64,000 bases of DNA from the NCBI GenBank assembly GCA_045603485.1, contig JAZUMF010000005.1, forward strand, positions 41,385 through 105,384, in the 5' to 3' direction. Positions 1 through 8,812 of the stretch are shown in pieces. This stretch comes from RGIG5952 sp045603485. Its GTDB lineage: Bacteria; Verrucomicrobiota; Kiritimatiellia; RFP12; JAAYLN01. The notes under the pieces were generated by a model that worked only from the letters and a program-made list of their open reading frames with translations, did no database searches and had not been told where the DNA came from. Made by a program: the position numbers and the translations under genes. How positions within the stretch are numbered: the first letter of the stretch is position 1; the number at the start of each line of letters is the position of its first letter.

Positions 1-2
1 TG

Positions 3-185
3 TCGTTTGATGAGGCTAAGGCATTTTTGGCTACGGCAGGTTATGCCTTTTCTGATGCGATTTATGAGGATAGGGTCTTTTCATATTGCCTTCAAAATGC
101 TTTTTATAACATTCTGGATGTTGAGCAGATGATTGCTGAGATTGATAGAATTCAATCGAGGGGGAGTGTAAAAAGTCAATTGTGA
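3..185 (+). CDS. C-terminal end of an unidentified protein, cut by the window edge
   Basis: An open frame enters from the left edge and ends at a TGA (183-185), giving 60 residues. The fragment is helical and moderately acidic (it begins SFDEAKAFLATAG and ends GSVKSQL), with no recognisable motif. Absence of stops over the whole stretch, and a composition like the neighbouring genes, favour a real gene tail. It points towards the minus-strand nrdG, so the two are convergent, separated by the minisatellite. I do not recognise the family. Confidence 0.5.
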   Translation, partial: SFDEAKAFLATAGYAFSDAIYEDRVFSYCLQNAFYNILDVEQMIAEIDRIQSRGSVKSQL

Positions 186-189
186 ATTG

Positions 190-210
190 ACCTTTTATAG
201 GGTAAAAGGT
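190..210. terminator. Perfect 8-bp inverted repeat just after the partial gene
   Basis: ACCTTTTA and TAAAAGGT form a perfect 8-bp stem around a 5-nt loop, 4 nt after the stop codon of the partial gene. The position suits a transcription terminator. No T-run follows on the plus strand and the stem is AT-rich, so a strong intrinsic terminator is not supported. Confidence 0.3.
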
Positions 211-282
211 GGTAATATAAAAGGCCTTGCACGCTTCACTCGCTAAAAAGTTTTGTTTATCGGCGCACGGAGTGCGCCTGGC

Positions 283-532
283 GAGACAACCGGGACAACC
301 GAGACGACCGGGACGACCGGGACAACCGGGACGACCGAGACGACCGGGACGACCGGGACGACCGGGATGACCGAGACAACCGAGACGACCGGGACAACCG
401 AGACAGCCGAGACAGCCGGGACAGCCGGGACAGCCGGGACGAACGGGACGACCGAGACGAGTGGGACGAACGGGACGACCGGGACGACGAGACAGCCGAG
501 ACAACCGAGCGGCGAACGGGACAGGCGGGACG
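283..532. repeat. 9-bp tandem minisatellite (consensus GRGACRRCC), about 27 units
   Basis: The tract is an almost unbroken series of 9-nt units such as GGGACGACC, GAGACAACC and GGGACAGCC, varying mainly at purine positions. Near the right end the phase slips (for example GAGTGGGAC). Because the unit is a multiple of three, stop-free frames exist on both strands (Thr/Gly/Glu-rich on plus; collagen-like Gly/Pro/Arg/Cys or Val/Pro-rich on minus). None has a convincing start or ribosome-binding site, so I treat it as non-coding. A short palindrome (GCGCAC, 3 nt, GTGCGC at 263-277) sits at the left border. The 364-bp stretch 186-549 contains nothing else I can name. Confidence 0.9.
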
Positions 533-549
533 AATATTTTGTGGGCGGT

Positions 550-1242
550 TTAGATTCCTCGTATTGAGACATTTTTTACATAGTTTTCCATTATTTTAGC
601 ATAGTTTTGGAGTTCCTGCTTTGTGGGGGCGTGGAGGTTGTGGTTTGGTACGGTGTCTCTGTCTACGAAGGGTTGGAGGTAGTAGTTTTTTGCTCCTTTT
701 ATCAATTTTCCTATTGCGTGGAAGGCGTTTTCATCGTGGAATTCTTTAATGACTGTTGTGCGAAATTCGCATTCTATGATTCCGCTATTTAGTATTGATA
801 CGCTTTTTTCTATGGTTGATGGGTCGAGGTTTGGTTGGCCTGTTGTTTCTTTGTAGCGGTCGGGGCTGTTTTTTATGTCCATTGCCACATAGTCGAGGAG
901 ATTTTGGTCTATGAGATTTTGGAGTTTTTCTGGGTGTGTGCCGTTTGTGTCTAGCTTGACGGCGTAGCCTAGCTCTTTTATCGATTGTATGAGGGTTTCC
1001 AGATTGGGTCTTAGGAGCGGTTCGCCTCCTGTCAGGCATACTCCTTCAAGGAGTTTTTTTCGCGAGGAGAGGAAATCCAGGAGTTCACGGTCGTCCATTA
1101 TTGCCGGTGCCGTGCCGTCTATCAGCTGTGAGTTGTGGCAGAATGGGCAGCGTAAATCGCAGCCGCCTAGAAAAATTGTTGCGGCTACTTTGCCCGGGAA
1201 GTCGAGCAGGGTCATTTTTTGGAGTCCGTGTATCTGTATCAC
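550..1242 (-). CDS. nrdG: Anaerobic ribonucleoside-triphosphate reductase activating protein (radical SAM)
   Basis: A 230-residue radical-SAM activase that installs the glycyl radical on the anaerobic (class III) ribonucleotide reductase, using a [4Fe-4S] cluster and SAM. The cluster motif CxxxCxxC is visible at C28, C32 and C35 (CDLRCPFCHN), followed by the SAM-binding GGEPLL segment. The N-terminus IQIHGLQKMTLLDFPGK is typical of the NrdG2-like branch. I chose the GTG at 1242 because AGGAG lies 7 nt upstream on the minus strand. The upstream ATG at 1293 would add 17 Lys/Arg-rich residues with no ribosome site. Closely related activases serve other glycyl-radical enzymes. The partner reductase is not in the window. 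It is divergent from mreB. Confidence 0.85.
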   Translation of the reverse strand: MIQIHGLQKMTLLDFPGKVAATIFLGGCDLRCPFCHNSQLIDGTAPAIMDDRELLDFLSSRKKLLEGVCLTGGEPLLRPNLETLIQSIKELGYAVKLDTNGTHPEKLQNLIDQNLLDYVAMDIKNSPDRYKETTGQPNLDPSTIEKSVSILNSGIIECEFRTTVIKEFHDENAFHAIGKLIKGAKNYYLQPFVDRDTVPNHNLHAPTKQELQNYAKIMENYVKNVSIRGI

Positions 1243-1318
1243 TTGATTTCTCCTGCGGGATGGTTGTCTTCTTTTTTTGTCTTTTGTCTTCAATAAATTT
1301 TATCTTAATTTTGAATGC

Positions 1319-1352
1319 TTGACAAATTTTGTAAAATTAGGCAATCTATATA
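1319..1352 (+). promoter_or_regulatory. Candidate promoter region for the mre operon
   Basis: A perfect TTGACA (1319-1324) lies in the AT-rich gap between the divergent nrdG and mreB. At the usual 17-nt spacing the -10 is poor. Better AT-rich hexamers (TCTATA 1345-1350, TATATA 1347-1352) need spacers of 20-22 nt. The location is right for the operon; the exact boxes are uncertain. Confidence 0.35.
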
Positions 1353-1410
1353 TGACACAATTTTGTACCTAGTGTTTAGGTTAAATAACAATCAGAAGTG
1401 GTTACGCATT

Positions 1411-2436
1411 ATGTGGAACAAATTTCTCAATCTTTTCAACAGCGACATCGGCATAGACCTTGGAACGGCAAATACTTTGGTTTATGTTAAGGATGTTGGT
1501 ATTGTTTTGCGTGAACCTTCTGTGGTTGCCATCCGTAAGGGGGCTAAGAGCATTTTGGCTGTCGGTGACGAGGCCCGCGCAATGCTTGGCCGTACTCCTG
1601 GCGGTATTGAGGCTATTCGCCCTATGAAGGCCGGCGTCATCGCTGATTACGATATTACCAAGGCGATGCTTAAGTACTTCATTCGTCGTTCGCGTCAGCA
1701 TGTCTGGATGCGTAAGCCGCGTATTGTGATGGCTGTGCCCGGCGATATCACTGAGGTTGAGCGCCGTGCTATTCAGGAGGCCGCAAGGGATGCCGGGGCG
1801 CGTTATGTCTGTCTGATGGACGAGCCTATGGCGGCAGCGATGGGTGTCGGCTTGCCTGTTGAGGAGCCTAAGGGTAATTTAATTGTGGATATCGGCGGCG
1901 GCACTTGTGACGTCGCAATGATCTCGCTTTCGGGTATTGTCTATGCCCGTAGCGTCCGCGTGGGTGGAGATGCGATGGACGAATGCATCTCTCAGTATAT
2001 GCGCCGTGTCTATAACCTTACAATCGGCGAGCGGATGGCGGAAGAGATCAAGGTGAAAATCGGTTCGGCATATAAGCTGCCTGAGGAAAAGACGATGGAG
2101 GTGCGTGGCCGCGATTTGGTCGCCGGCCGCCCCAAGGTTCTTAAGGTGACGAGCGAGGAGATTCGCGGTGCACTTCAGGATCCTATCTCGCAGATTGTTG
2201 CCACTATCGATGATACATTGCGTGAATGCCCACCTGAACTTTCAGCGGACCTTATTGACCAGGGGCTTTTCCTTGCCGGTGGCGGTTCGTTGCTTACTGG
2301 CTTGGATATCCTTATCGGTGAGCGTACCAAGCTTCCTGTTCATATGGCTGATGACCCTCTTAGTGCTGTCGCTCTTGGTACGGGGCGCGCGTTGCGCGGT
2401 CTTGATGACGATAGGCACAATCCTTTCACGACATAA
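1411..2436 (+). CDS. mreB: Rod shape-determining protein MreB (bacterial actin)
   Basis: A 341-residue actin-fold ATPase that polymerises under the inner membrane and positions the elongation (Rod) complex. The start ATG at 1411 gives the family-typical MWNKFLNLFNSDIGIDLGTANT. An upstream in-frame start would add 32 atypical residues. Visible motifs are phosphate-1 (GIDLGTANTLVYV), the central DIGGGTCDVAMI loop and the adenosine loop LAGGGSLLTGL. The length matches the family. It is first in the collinear block mreB-mreC-mreD-mrdA-rodA-rng, so it is probably transcribed as the lead gene from the nrdG-mreB gap. Confidence 0.95.
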   Translation: MWNKFLNLFNSDIGIDLGTANTLVYVKDVGIVLREPSVVAIRKGAKSILAVGDEARAMLGRTPGGIEAIRPMKAGVIADYDITKAMLKYFIRRSRQHVWMRKPRIVMAVPGDITEVERRAIQEAARDAGARYVCLMDEPMAAAMGVGLPVEEPKGNLIVDIGGGTCDVAMISLSGIVYARSVRVGGDAMDECISQYMRRVYNLTIGERMAEEIKVKIGSAYKLPEEKTMEVRGRDLVAGRPKVLKVTSEEIRGALQDPISQIVATIDDTLRECPPELSADLIDQGLFLAGGGSLLTGLDILIGERTKLPVHMADDPLSAVALGTGRALRGLDDDRHNPFTT

Positions 2437-2504
2437 CCTTGAGGCTTCCGTCGCCGATTGAGTCTCTTGAGGCTGTGCCTGCAGGGGAAGATTGACGACT
2501 GAAT

Positions 2505-3371
2505 TTGCAGAAGACTTCAAAAATTTGGATATGGGTTTTCGTGATTACGCTGGTGGTTATTTCCATCGGCGCTTTGAGCCGTCGTTTTCATTTGCTTGCG
2601 GCTGAGGCTGTATATCCTTTTGAGAATGGCATTTCTTGGGTTTACAGGGGTGTTGCGCGTAGGGTGGCCCCTTTCTTTAGGGCTCAGAGTATTCTTTCTG
2701 AGATGCGCGCTCTGGAGGACGAGGTTGAGCGTCTCCGTCTTGATGCCGTTATGCTTGAGGGGGTGGCGGCTGAGAATCAGGAGCTTCGCCGCAGGCTTGG
2801 CTTGCCTGTCCTGAATATGTATCACTATGAGCTTTGCACTCCTTTGTCTTGGGGTGGCTCGCTTGGCTGGTGGCAGTCTCTTCGTATCAATAAGGGTAAG
2901 AATTCGGGGATTGCCGTCGGTGATGCGGTTTTGTGTGCGGACGGTCTTGTCGGCCGTATTAAGAGGGTTTATGCCGACACTTCGGATGTTGAGCTTTTGA
3001 CCGATCCGAACAGTCGCATCGCCTGTTCTCTTTTGCTTGCCGATGATATGCCTTCTGTGCGCGGTATTTTGCAGGGCGCGGGGTGGCACTCCGGTGCTGA
3101 TGGCGTTCCCAGCTTTTTATATGTCGCGGATCCGCTTCGTCTTGAATATATGGAGCGTGATTTGCCTAACGGCGGGGTGATTTCCCCGCGGACGAAGGTT
3201 GTTACATCCGGTCTTAGCGGTACTATTCCTGGCGGCATTCTTGTCGGCTGGCTGATTGATTCCGCTGTTGAGCCTAATGGGCTTTATCGGACCGGTAAGG
3301 TGCTTCCCGCAGTTGACTTTGCCAATATTAAGACGCTTTTTGTCTTGACCGGTGTGGGGAGGTTGCGGTGA
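2505..3371 (+). CDS. mreC: Rod shape-determining protein MreC
   Basis: A 288-residue bitopic inner-membrane protein whose periplasmic part scaffolds PBP2 in the elongasome. One N-terminal transmembrane helix (about residues 7-25, IWIWVFVITLVVISIGAL) is followed by a coiled coil (about 60-97, rich in E/R/L heptads). Then comes the beta-rich MreC domain with the conserved INKGKNSGI-x-VGDAV segment. The only nearby frame-consistent start is TTG at 2505, with AGGGGA further upstream; an in-frame stop at 2493 limits extension. Its last 4 nt overlap the mreD start (GTGA), showing translational coupling. Confidence 0.9.
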   Translation: MQKTSKIWIWVFVITLVVISIGALSRRFHLLAAEAVYPFENGISWVYRGVARRVAPFFRAQSILSEMRALEDEVERLRLDAVMLEGVAAENQELRRRLGLPVLNMYHYELCTPLSWGGSLGWWQSLRINKGKNSGIAVGDAVLCADGLVGRIKRVYADTSDVELLTDPNSRIACSLLLADDMPSVRGILQGAGWHSGADGVPSFLYVADPLRLEYMERDLPNGGVISPRTKVVTSGLSGTIPGGILVGWLIDSAVEPNGLYRTGKVLPAVDFANIKTLFVLTGVGRLR

Positions 3372-3898
3372 AGCTTGACTATCCTATAATGGTCGCTGCT
3401 TTGGGTGTCGCTGCAGCCGTTCAGGAGGTTCTTCCTGCGATTCCTGTCGGCGAGCCTGCTTTGAAGGCTCAATTTGTCCCTGCCGTGGCTCTCTATTATC
3501 TTCGTCATAGGCAGTGGCAGCTTTCTCTGACTGCCGCCATGTGGGCAGGGGTGCTTTTGGACGCTCTTGGCTCTTTGCCTTTCGGGACTTCGTCTTTCGC
3601 TTTGCTTTTTATTGGTATCGTTACGATTATTTTCCGCCGCCATGTTGTGAATTCGTCTCCTGTTTCCGCTTTGGTGCCCGGTATGGCGCTTTCGTTGGCT
3701 TTGGGGACGGTTCAGATTTTTGGATATAATCTGTCGGGCGATGTTTTTTGCCGTATCTCTTTTTTTGCGGCTTTTTGGAGTTTTGTCAAGCTGCTTCCTG
3801 TCGCTGCTGTTCTGGCTGTCGTTGCCGATGCAATTCTTGCGCGCGCTGACCGTGATGCCGGGAATATCGAGCTTTCTCATGAGGAGGTTGAGTCATGA
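3368..3898 (+). CDS. mreD: Rod shape-determining protein MreD
   Basis: A 176-residue polytopic membrane protein with about five hydrophobic segments, in the expected place between mreC and the PBP2 gene. MreD sequences are weakly conserved, so the call rests on size, hydrophobicity and synteny. It begins with GTG at 3368 overlapping the mreC stop, and ends in ATGA overlapping the mrdA start (3895). Family role: a membrane partner of MreC in the Rod complex. Confidence 0.85.
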   Translation: MKLDYPIMVAALGVAAAVQEVLPAIPVGEPALKAQFVPAVALYYLRHRQWQLSLTAAMWAGVLLDALGSLPFGTSSFALLFIGIVTIIFRRHVVNSSPVSALVPGMALSLALGTVQIFGYNLSGDVFCRISFFAAFWSFVKLLPVAAVLAVVADAILARADRDAGNIELSHEEVES

Positions 3899-5781
3899 GT
3901 GAGGAGCGCGATAGATCGGCTTTTGTGTGGAGAATGGTCTTTTTGGCTTTTCTTTTTGTCTTTTCGCTTTTTGCGCTTGGCAAGAAACTTTACCGTATTC
4001 AGGTTGTCGAGTCGCGAGCCTATTCGTCTTCGCAGCAGCGTCAGAGTGTGAGGCGTGTTCTTTTGCCTGCGCCGCGTGGCCGTATTTTTGACCGCGAGGG
4101 TGTTTGCATGGCCGATAATCGGCCGTCATACTGTATCGCCTTTTTTATCGAGGAGATGCGTAGGCCTGGCAAGTGGAAGAATACTATCGATGCCGTTGAT
4201 GCTAGAATTGACGAGCTTTCGGTCAAGCTGGGTATTCCCCGTCAGATTTCGAGGGAGGATATTGAGAGGCATGTCTACCGTCAATTGCCGCTTCCCCTTT
4301 TGGTGTGGCAGAATGTCGACGATGGGATTCTTGCTCGGTTTTCGGAGTTGATTACGCCTGAGTCGGGAATGGATGTTTATGTGCAGCCAGAGCGTTATTA
4401 TCCATTGGGGCGGGCCGGTGCTCATTTGCTTGGGTATGTGGGCCGCGATAAGCCGGTGTCTCCGACGAATGAGGTGACCCACTATAATATTATGGGTATG
4501 AAGGGGCGTTCGGGTGTAGAGCTTGCCCGTAACGATGTTTTGTCGGGAATCCCCGGAGGAAAGCTGATTACCGTTGATGTTTCGGGCTATCGCCATAGTG
4601 AGACTAATCGACCTCCTGTTGCCGGCAAGGATGTGCGGCTTACGGTTATTGCGAGGCTGCAGGAGCTTTGTGAGCGTGTCGTTGGCGACCGTAAGGCTTC
4701 GGTTGTTGCGATTGATCCCAGGAATGGTGATGTTTTGGCACTTGTAAGTACGCCGTCTTTTGATCCTAACGAGATGAGTCCTGCCGTTCCGACGGCGCTT
4801 TGGAGGAGGCTTCAGGATGATCCTCTGCGTCCTTTGCTGAATAGGGCGGTGACGGGTATTTATCCTCCAGGGAGTACTTTTAAGCCTGTTGTCGCTTTGG
4901 CTGCGCTTTCTTCCGGGGTTTCTCCGAGTATTACATTTGATTGCTCGGGTGTTTATTCGCTCGGTTCGATGAAGCTTCGTTGTGCAGCCCGTAACGGCCA
5001 TGGCCCAGCTATCGGGATGCGTAAGGCGATTGAGGTTTCGTGCAATCCATATTTTTGCTCGCTTGGCGTTCATGCCGGTATGGATAATATGGCTGCGTTT
5101 ATCCGTGAGTTTGGATTTGGCCGCCGCTCCGGTGTCGGCTTGGGCGGTGAGGCTGCCGCACTTCTTCCTGATGACGCTTGGAAGCGCCGCCGTTTTAAGG
5201 GCGAGGGGTGGAGACCTGGCGATACTGCGAATCTTTCCATCGGGCAGGGATATATGCTTGCGACTCCGATTCAGATGGCGATGTATGCCGGCGCATTGGC
5301 TAATTGCGGTACGCTTTTTAAGCCGAGGCTTTATTCCGATGAGGCTGTCGTCGTCGCAAACAAGATTGATGTCCCTAAGAGCCATTGGGAGATTGTCCGC
5401 GGCGGGATGTATGATGTGGTTAATGCTCATCGTGGCGGTGGCCGTAGGGCGCGTGTGCCTGGCATTGCTGTCGCGGCTAAGACCGGTACTGCCGAATACG
5501 GCCCGCGTTCTAAGAGGAAGAAGCATACTTGGATGATTGCCTTTGCTCCATTTGATAAGCCTACGATTGCCCTTGCTGTTCTGGTTGAGGACGGTGAGAG
5601 TGGCGGTCTGACGGCGGCTCCTGTCGTCGCGGCCGTTTTGCGCGAGTATTTCGGCGTTGATGATGTCGCGCATATCGAGGACGCGAATCTTTCGGAATAT
5701 GACCAGCCTCATGAGGTTGAGGCTGTTGATGGTGATGCGACAGCGCCTGCAGTGGGAGAGGGGGCCGCTAATGAAGATTAA
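3895..5781 (+). CDS. mrdA: Penicillin-binding protein 2 (elongation-specific transpeptidase)
   Basis: A 628-residue class B PBP that cross-links peptidoglycan during lateral wall growth. It has a short cytoplasmic tail, one transmembrane helix (about 11-29), a dimerisation/pedestal domain with the RGRIFDREG signature (61-69), and the transpeptidase domain. The three active-site motifs are present: SxxK as S327-T-F-K330, SxN as S382-C-N384, and KTG at 528-530 (AKTGTAEYG). The length is normal; the last roughly 40 residues are acidic and probably disordered. It overlaps mreD by 4 nt and rodA by 11 nt. Confidence 0.95.
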   Translation: MSEERDRSAFVWRMVFLAFLFVFSLFALGKKLYRIQVVESRAYSSSQQRQSVRRVLLPAPRGRIFDREGVCMADNRPSYCIAFFIEEMRRPGKWKNTIDAVDARIDELSVKLGIPRQISREDIERHVYRQLPLPLLVWQNVDDGILARFSELITPESGMDVYVQPERYYPLGRAGAHLLGYVGRDKPVSPTNEVTHYNIMGMKGRSGVELARNDVLSGIPGGKLITVDVSGYRHSETNRPPVAGKDVRLTVIARLQELCERVVGDRKASVVAIDPRNGDVLALVSTPSFDPNEMSPAVPTALWRRLQDDPLRPLLNRAVTGIYPPGSTFKPVVALAALSSGVSPSITFDCSGVYSLGSMKLRCAARNGHGPAIGMRKAIEVSCNPYFCSLGVHAGMDNMAAFIREFGFGRRSGVGLGGEAAALLPDDAWKRRRFKGEGWRPGDTANLSIGQGYMLATPIQMAMYAGALANCGTLFKPRLYSDEAVVVANKIDVPKSHWEIVRGGMYDVVNAHRGGGRRARVPGIAVAAKTGTAEYGPRSKRKKHTWMIAFAPFDKPTIALAVLVEDGESGGLTAAPVVAAVLREYFGVDDVAHIEDANLSEYDQPHEVEAVDGDATAPAVGEGAANED

Positions 5782-6973
5782 GCTTCCTTTTGGAATTGGC
5801 AATCTGCGCTATATCAACTGGTTCGCCTTTGCCGCGATGGCTGTTTTGATGATTATCGGCGTTTGCTATGTCTACAGCGCTAACGCCTTTAGGGAGAGCC
5901 CGAGGCTTCAGTCGCTTTATATCGCTCAGGCCCACTTGGCGATTTTGTGTATGGCGATTGGCTTTGTCATGCCGCTTTTTGATTACAATAAGATTCTTAA
6001 ATTCAGCTGGCTTTACTATCTTGGCACGATTGCCCTTTTGGTCGCCGTTTTGCTTTTGGGTACTTCTCAGGGAATGGGCGCCAAGCGTTGGGTCTTTGGA
6101 ATTCAGCCTTCTGAATTTGCCAAGCTTGCGACCATTATGCTTATCGCTAAGATATTGGGGCGCCGCGACGCTTCGCGCGATTTGTGGGATTTCGCCTTTG
6201 TCGCTTTGGTTGCAATTTTCCCTGTGGCATTGATTTTTATGCAGCCTGATCTTGGCACTTCAATTATTTTTGCTCCGCTTACGGCTGTTCTTCTTTTTGC
6301 ATCCGGAACTGCGCCTAAGACGCTTCTTTCACTTGTGCTTGCAGGTGTTTTATCTATTACCGTTGTCCTTGGTTCAATTGCTCTTGAGGCGAGTCCTAAA
6401 ACGCCTGAGCCTGTCCGTAAGGCGTGCTCGGTCGCGACTTCTTTTTTGGGTAATTACCAGAAGGGGCGACTTCTTGACTTTGTCTTCCCTGACAGGGATC
6501 CTCTCGGCGGCGGCTGGAATCGCCGTCAGTCTCAAATTGCCGTCGGCTCAGGCGGACTTTGGGGTAAGGGATTTCTTAAGGGGGATCAAAATATTTTGGG
6601 GTATCTTCCCCAGCAAGTTTCGGCAAATGACTTTATATTCTCTGTCTTTGCAGAGGAAAAGGGATTTGTTGGAGCCGTTTCATTGCTCGTATGCTACGGA
6701 ATACTGCTTTTATCCGTTCTCGCAACGGGCGTTGCCGCACCTGATGTATCCGGGCGGCTATTGTGCGTCGGAGTAGCGACGCTGGTATTCTGCCATGTTT
6801 TTGTGAACATTGGCATGACTGTTGGTATGTTGCCGGTTACGGGTTTGCCGCTGCCGTTCGTGAGTTACGGGCGGACTTTTATGGCGACTCTCGGCCTCGC
6901 AATGGGACTTGTGCAGTGTGTTGCAGTGCGCGCTCGCACCCAAAGGAAAGTACAGGACAAAAATGGATTGTGA
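5771..6973 (+). CDS. rodA: Peptidoglycan glycosyltransferase RodA (SEDS family)
   Basis: A 400-residue SEDS glycosyltransferase that polymerises lipid II together with PBP2. About ten hydrophobic segments are visible. SEDS signatures include the MGAKRW stretch, the QPSEFAKL segment, the FxQPDLGTS motif (MQPDLGTS), and near the end GLPLPFVSYG. The start ATG at 5771 is preceded by GAGAGGGGG and lies inside the end of mrdA, giving an 11-nt overlap. An earlier in-frame start at 5657 would lie deep within mrdA. It overlaps rng by 11 nt. Confidence 0.94.
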   Translation: MKIKLPFGIGNLRYINWFAFAAMAVLMIIGVCYVYSANAFRESPRLQSLYIAQAHLAILCMAIGFVMPLFDYNKILKFSWLYYLGTIALLVAVLLLGTSQGMGAKRWVFGIQPSEFAKLATIMLIAKILGRRDASRDLWDFAFVALVAIFPVALIFMQPDLGTSIIFAPLTAVLLFASGTAPKTLLSLVLAGVLSITVVLGSIALEASPKTPEPVRKACSVATSFLGNYQKGRLLDFVFPDRDPLGGGWNRRQSQIAVGSGGLWGKGFLKGDQNILGYLPQQVSANDFIFSVFAEEKGFVGAVSLLVCYGILLLSVLATGVAAPDVSGRLLCVGVATLVFCHVFVNIGMTVGMLPVTGLPLPFVSYGRTFMATLGLAMGLVQCVAVRARTQRKVQDKNGL

Positions 6974-8585
6974 AAGTGTAAGGAAGGGATTGTCTGCGGC
7001 ATTTAACTGGTTGCTCGGCAGGCGTTCCGTGAAGCGCGAGCTTCTTATCAGCGCAGAGCGTCTTGAGACGCGGGCCGCTGTTGTGGAGAATGGAAGGGTT
7101 GAAGAGTTTCTCGTAGAGCAAACCTCTAGCGAGAGGCTTGTCGGCTCTATCTTCAAGGGGCGTATACAAAATCTTGAGCATGATTTGCAGGCGGCCTTTG
7201 TTGATATCGGCCTCAAGAAAAACGCCTTTTTGCATTATTGGGATATGTTCCCAGATGATGACTCCCGTCTCGATATTGAGGATATGGAAAGCTCGGGACA
7301 GCGTCCGCCACGCAAGAAGCGTTATACGAACGAGCAGATTGCAAAGCGTTTCCCCATAGGTTCTGAGATTATCGTTCAGGTTTCGAAGGGGCCTATCGGC
7401 ACGAAGGGGCCTCGTGTTACGGCGTCGTTGAGCATTCCAGGAAGATATCTCGTTATGATGCCAGGTTGCCGCCTCCGCGGAGTTTCACGCAAGATTGGCG
7501 ATGCGAAGGAGCGTCAGCGTCTTAAAAAGATTCTCGATCGTCTGCCTCTCCCGCAGGAGATTGGTCTTATAGTCCGCACGATTGGCGCTGGCGCTTCAAA
7601 GCGGGCTTTTGTCCGTGATGTAAGGGGGCTCCTCTCAATCTGGCAGGAACTCCACAAGAATATCAAGGAGAAGCCGGCCGCAAGTTGCGTCTATCAGGAG
7701 CCTGATTTGATTGAGCGTGTCGTCCGCGATTATATTACCGAGGATATCGACCGCGTCATGATTGACGACGAAGAGGCTTACAACCGTATCCGTACGGTCG
7801 CTTCGCGCATTTCTCGCCGTTCCTGCGGTCTTATCAATCGCTATTCCGGGCAGCTCCCGATTTTTGACGCCAAGGGTGTCGAGAGTCAGCTTGACGAGGC
7901 CTTCCGCCGTAAGGTTAATCTCAAGAGCGGCGGATACCTTGTCATCGATGAGACGGAGGCTTTGATTGCAATCGATGTGAATACCGGCCGCCATAAGGGC
8001 ACAGGCTCGCAGGAGGATGCGATTTTGGAGGTCAACCTTGAGGCGGTGGAGGAGGTTGCCCGCCAGTTGAGGCTCCGTAATGTCGGTGGTTTGGTGGTTA
8101 TCGACCTTATCGATATGAAGTCGCGTAAGCATCAGAATATCGTCTATAAGGCTATGAAGAATGCCGTTAAGCGTGACCGCGCGCGTACTAATGTGCTGCC
8201 GCTCTCTGAGCTTGGTCTTATGGAGATGACCCGTCAGCGTCAGGAGGAGAGTCTTCTTTCGCAGATGTATGAGACTTGCCCATACTGCCATGGTCATGGC
8301 GTTATCCAGTCGGCGCTTTCCGTAAGTGTAAAGATTCAACGCCAGATTGCAAGTGTAATGCGTAAGTGCAAGGCTCAGGGTGATGAGGTCGATTTGCAGG
8401 TTCTGGTGGCTCCGGTTGTCCTTGACCGTATGCGCCGTGAGGACGAGAAGCTTATGGTCGAGCTGCAGCACAGCTACGGCGGGCACCTGAGCTTTAGATC
8501 TGAGCCTTTGCGTCATCCGGAGACCTTTGAGATTCGCACTTCGGCCGGCAAGACGCTTTATGCAACCGGCGAGTCTACCAGGTAG
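6963..8585 (+). CDS. rng: Ribonuclease G/E family endoribonuclease
   Basis: A 540-residue single-strand-specific endoribonuclease for rRNA/mRNA processing. The N-terminal S1 domain (about 35-155) contains GSIFKGRIQNL and AAFVDIG. The catalytic DNase-I-like domain shows the metal-binding aspartates D338 (ALIAIDVNTG) and D381 (VVIDLIDM). The Zn-link CPYC is at C439-C442 (ETCPYCHGHG). The RNase E C-terminal scaffold is absent, so it is G-type in length. The S1 insert is somewhat long (an acidic then Arg/Lys-rich piece near 95-120). The ATG at 6963 overlaps the rodA end by 11 nt. The coupling with cell-shape genes echoes the mre-rng (cafA) link known in other bacteria. Confidence 0.93.
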   Translation: MDCESVRKGLSAAFNWLLGRRSVKRELLISAERLETRAAVVENGRVEEFLVEQTSSERLVGSIFKGRIQNLEHDLQAAFVDIGLKKNAFLHYWDMFPDDDSRLDIEDMESSGQRPPRKKRYTNEQIAKRFPIGSEIIVQVSKGPIGTKGPRVTASLSIPGRYLVMMPGCRLRGVSRKIGDAKERQRLKKILDRLPLPQEIGLIVRTIGAGASKRAFVRDVRGLLSIWQELHKNIKEKPAASCVYQEPDLIERVVRDYITEDIDRVMIDDEEAYNRIRTVASRISRRSCGLINRYSGQLPIFDAKGVESQLDEAFRRKVNLKSGGYLVIDETEALIAIDVNTGRHKGTGSQEDAILEVNLEAVEEVARQLRLRNVGGLVVIDLIDMKSRKHQNIVYKAMKNAVKRDRARTNVLPLSELGLMEMTRQRQEESLLSQMYETCPYCHGHGVIQSALSVSVKIQRQIASVMRKCKAQGDEVDLQVLVAPVVLDRMRREDEKLMVELQHSYGGHLSFRSEPLRHPETFEIRTSAGKTLYATGESTR

Positions 8586-8609
8586 GCTTGTGCGCTGGTG
8601 CCGTCAATG

Positions 8610-8643
8610 CCCAAGGCTGCCAATTCCACTCGGCGGCTTTGGG
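8610..8643 (+). terminator. Terminator-like hairpin after rng
   Basis: CCCAAGGCTGCC (8610-8621) pairs with GGCGGCTTTGGG (8632-8643) as a 12-bp stem, two pairs being G-U wobbles, with a 10-nt loop. It lies 24 nt after the rng stop. No U-tract follows immediately, so it may act with another factor or only as a processing/stability element. Confidence 0.5.
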
Positions 8644-8709
8644 TGTGGTTAGGTGTGAAGGCGGAGCCGGGACTTATGCCGTTGCGGATTTGTCATACTA
8701 TTTTTTTCC

Positions 8710-8738
8710 TTGACAAAAAGTTGAATGTCTTTTACGAT
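8710..8738 (+). promoter_or_regulatory. Sigma-70-type promoter for the TPR/ExbBD block
   Basis: TTGACA (8710-8715), a 17-nt spacer and TACGAT (8733-8738). The -35 is perfect and the -10 matches the consensus at 4 of 6 positions. It follows the rng hairpin and precedes the large TPR gene by about 75 nt. The same architecture recurs before the foldase gene at 28410. Confidence 0.6.
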
Positions 8739-8812
8739 TGAGGAAGAGTGCATAAGGTGTGACAGACTTGTGTGCCGGTTTTGTCTTCCCATTGTTTGTT
8801 TTGATTAATGCC

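Noticed and set aside
283..532. CRISPR array
   Set aside because: Units are 9 bp, contiguous, without unique spacers, and no cas genes are nearby.
31..567. Collagen-like or Thr/Gly-rich proteins across the 9-bp repeats
   Set aside because: Stop-free frames on both strands follow automatically from a 9-bp unit; none has a ribosome site or non-repetitive domain with family resemblance.
4126..5802. A 558-residue minus-strand gene opposite mrdA
   Set aside because: It is antisense to the PBP2 gene, whose catalytic motifs are intact; the opposite product is Arg/Ile/Asn-rich without motifs and is a codon-bias shadow.
7635..8516. Minus-strand frame of 293 codons inside rng
   Set aside because: It is antisense to the catalytic domain of RNase G, which has all its motifs; no start context.
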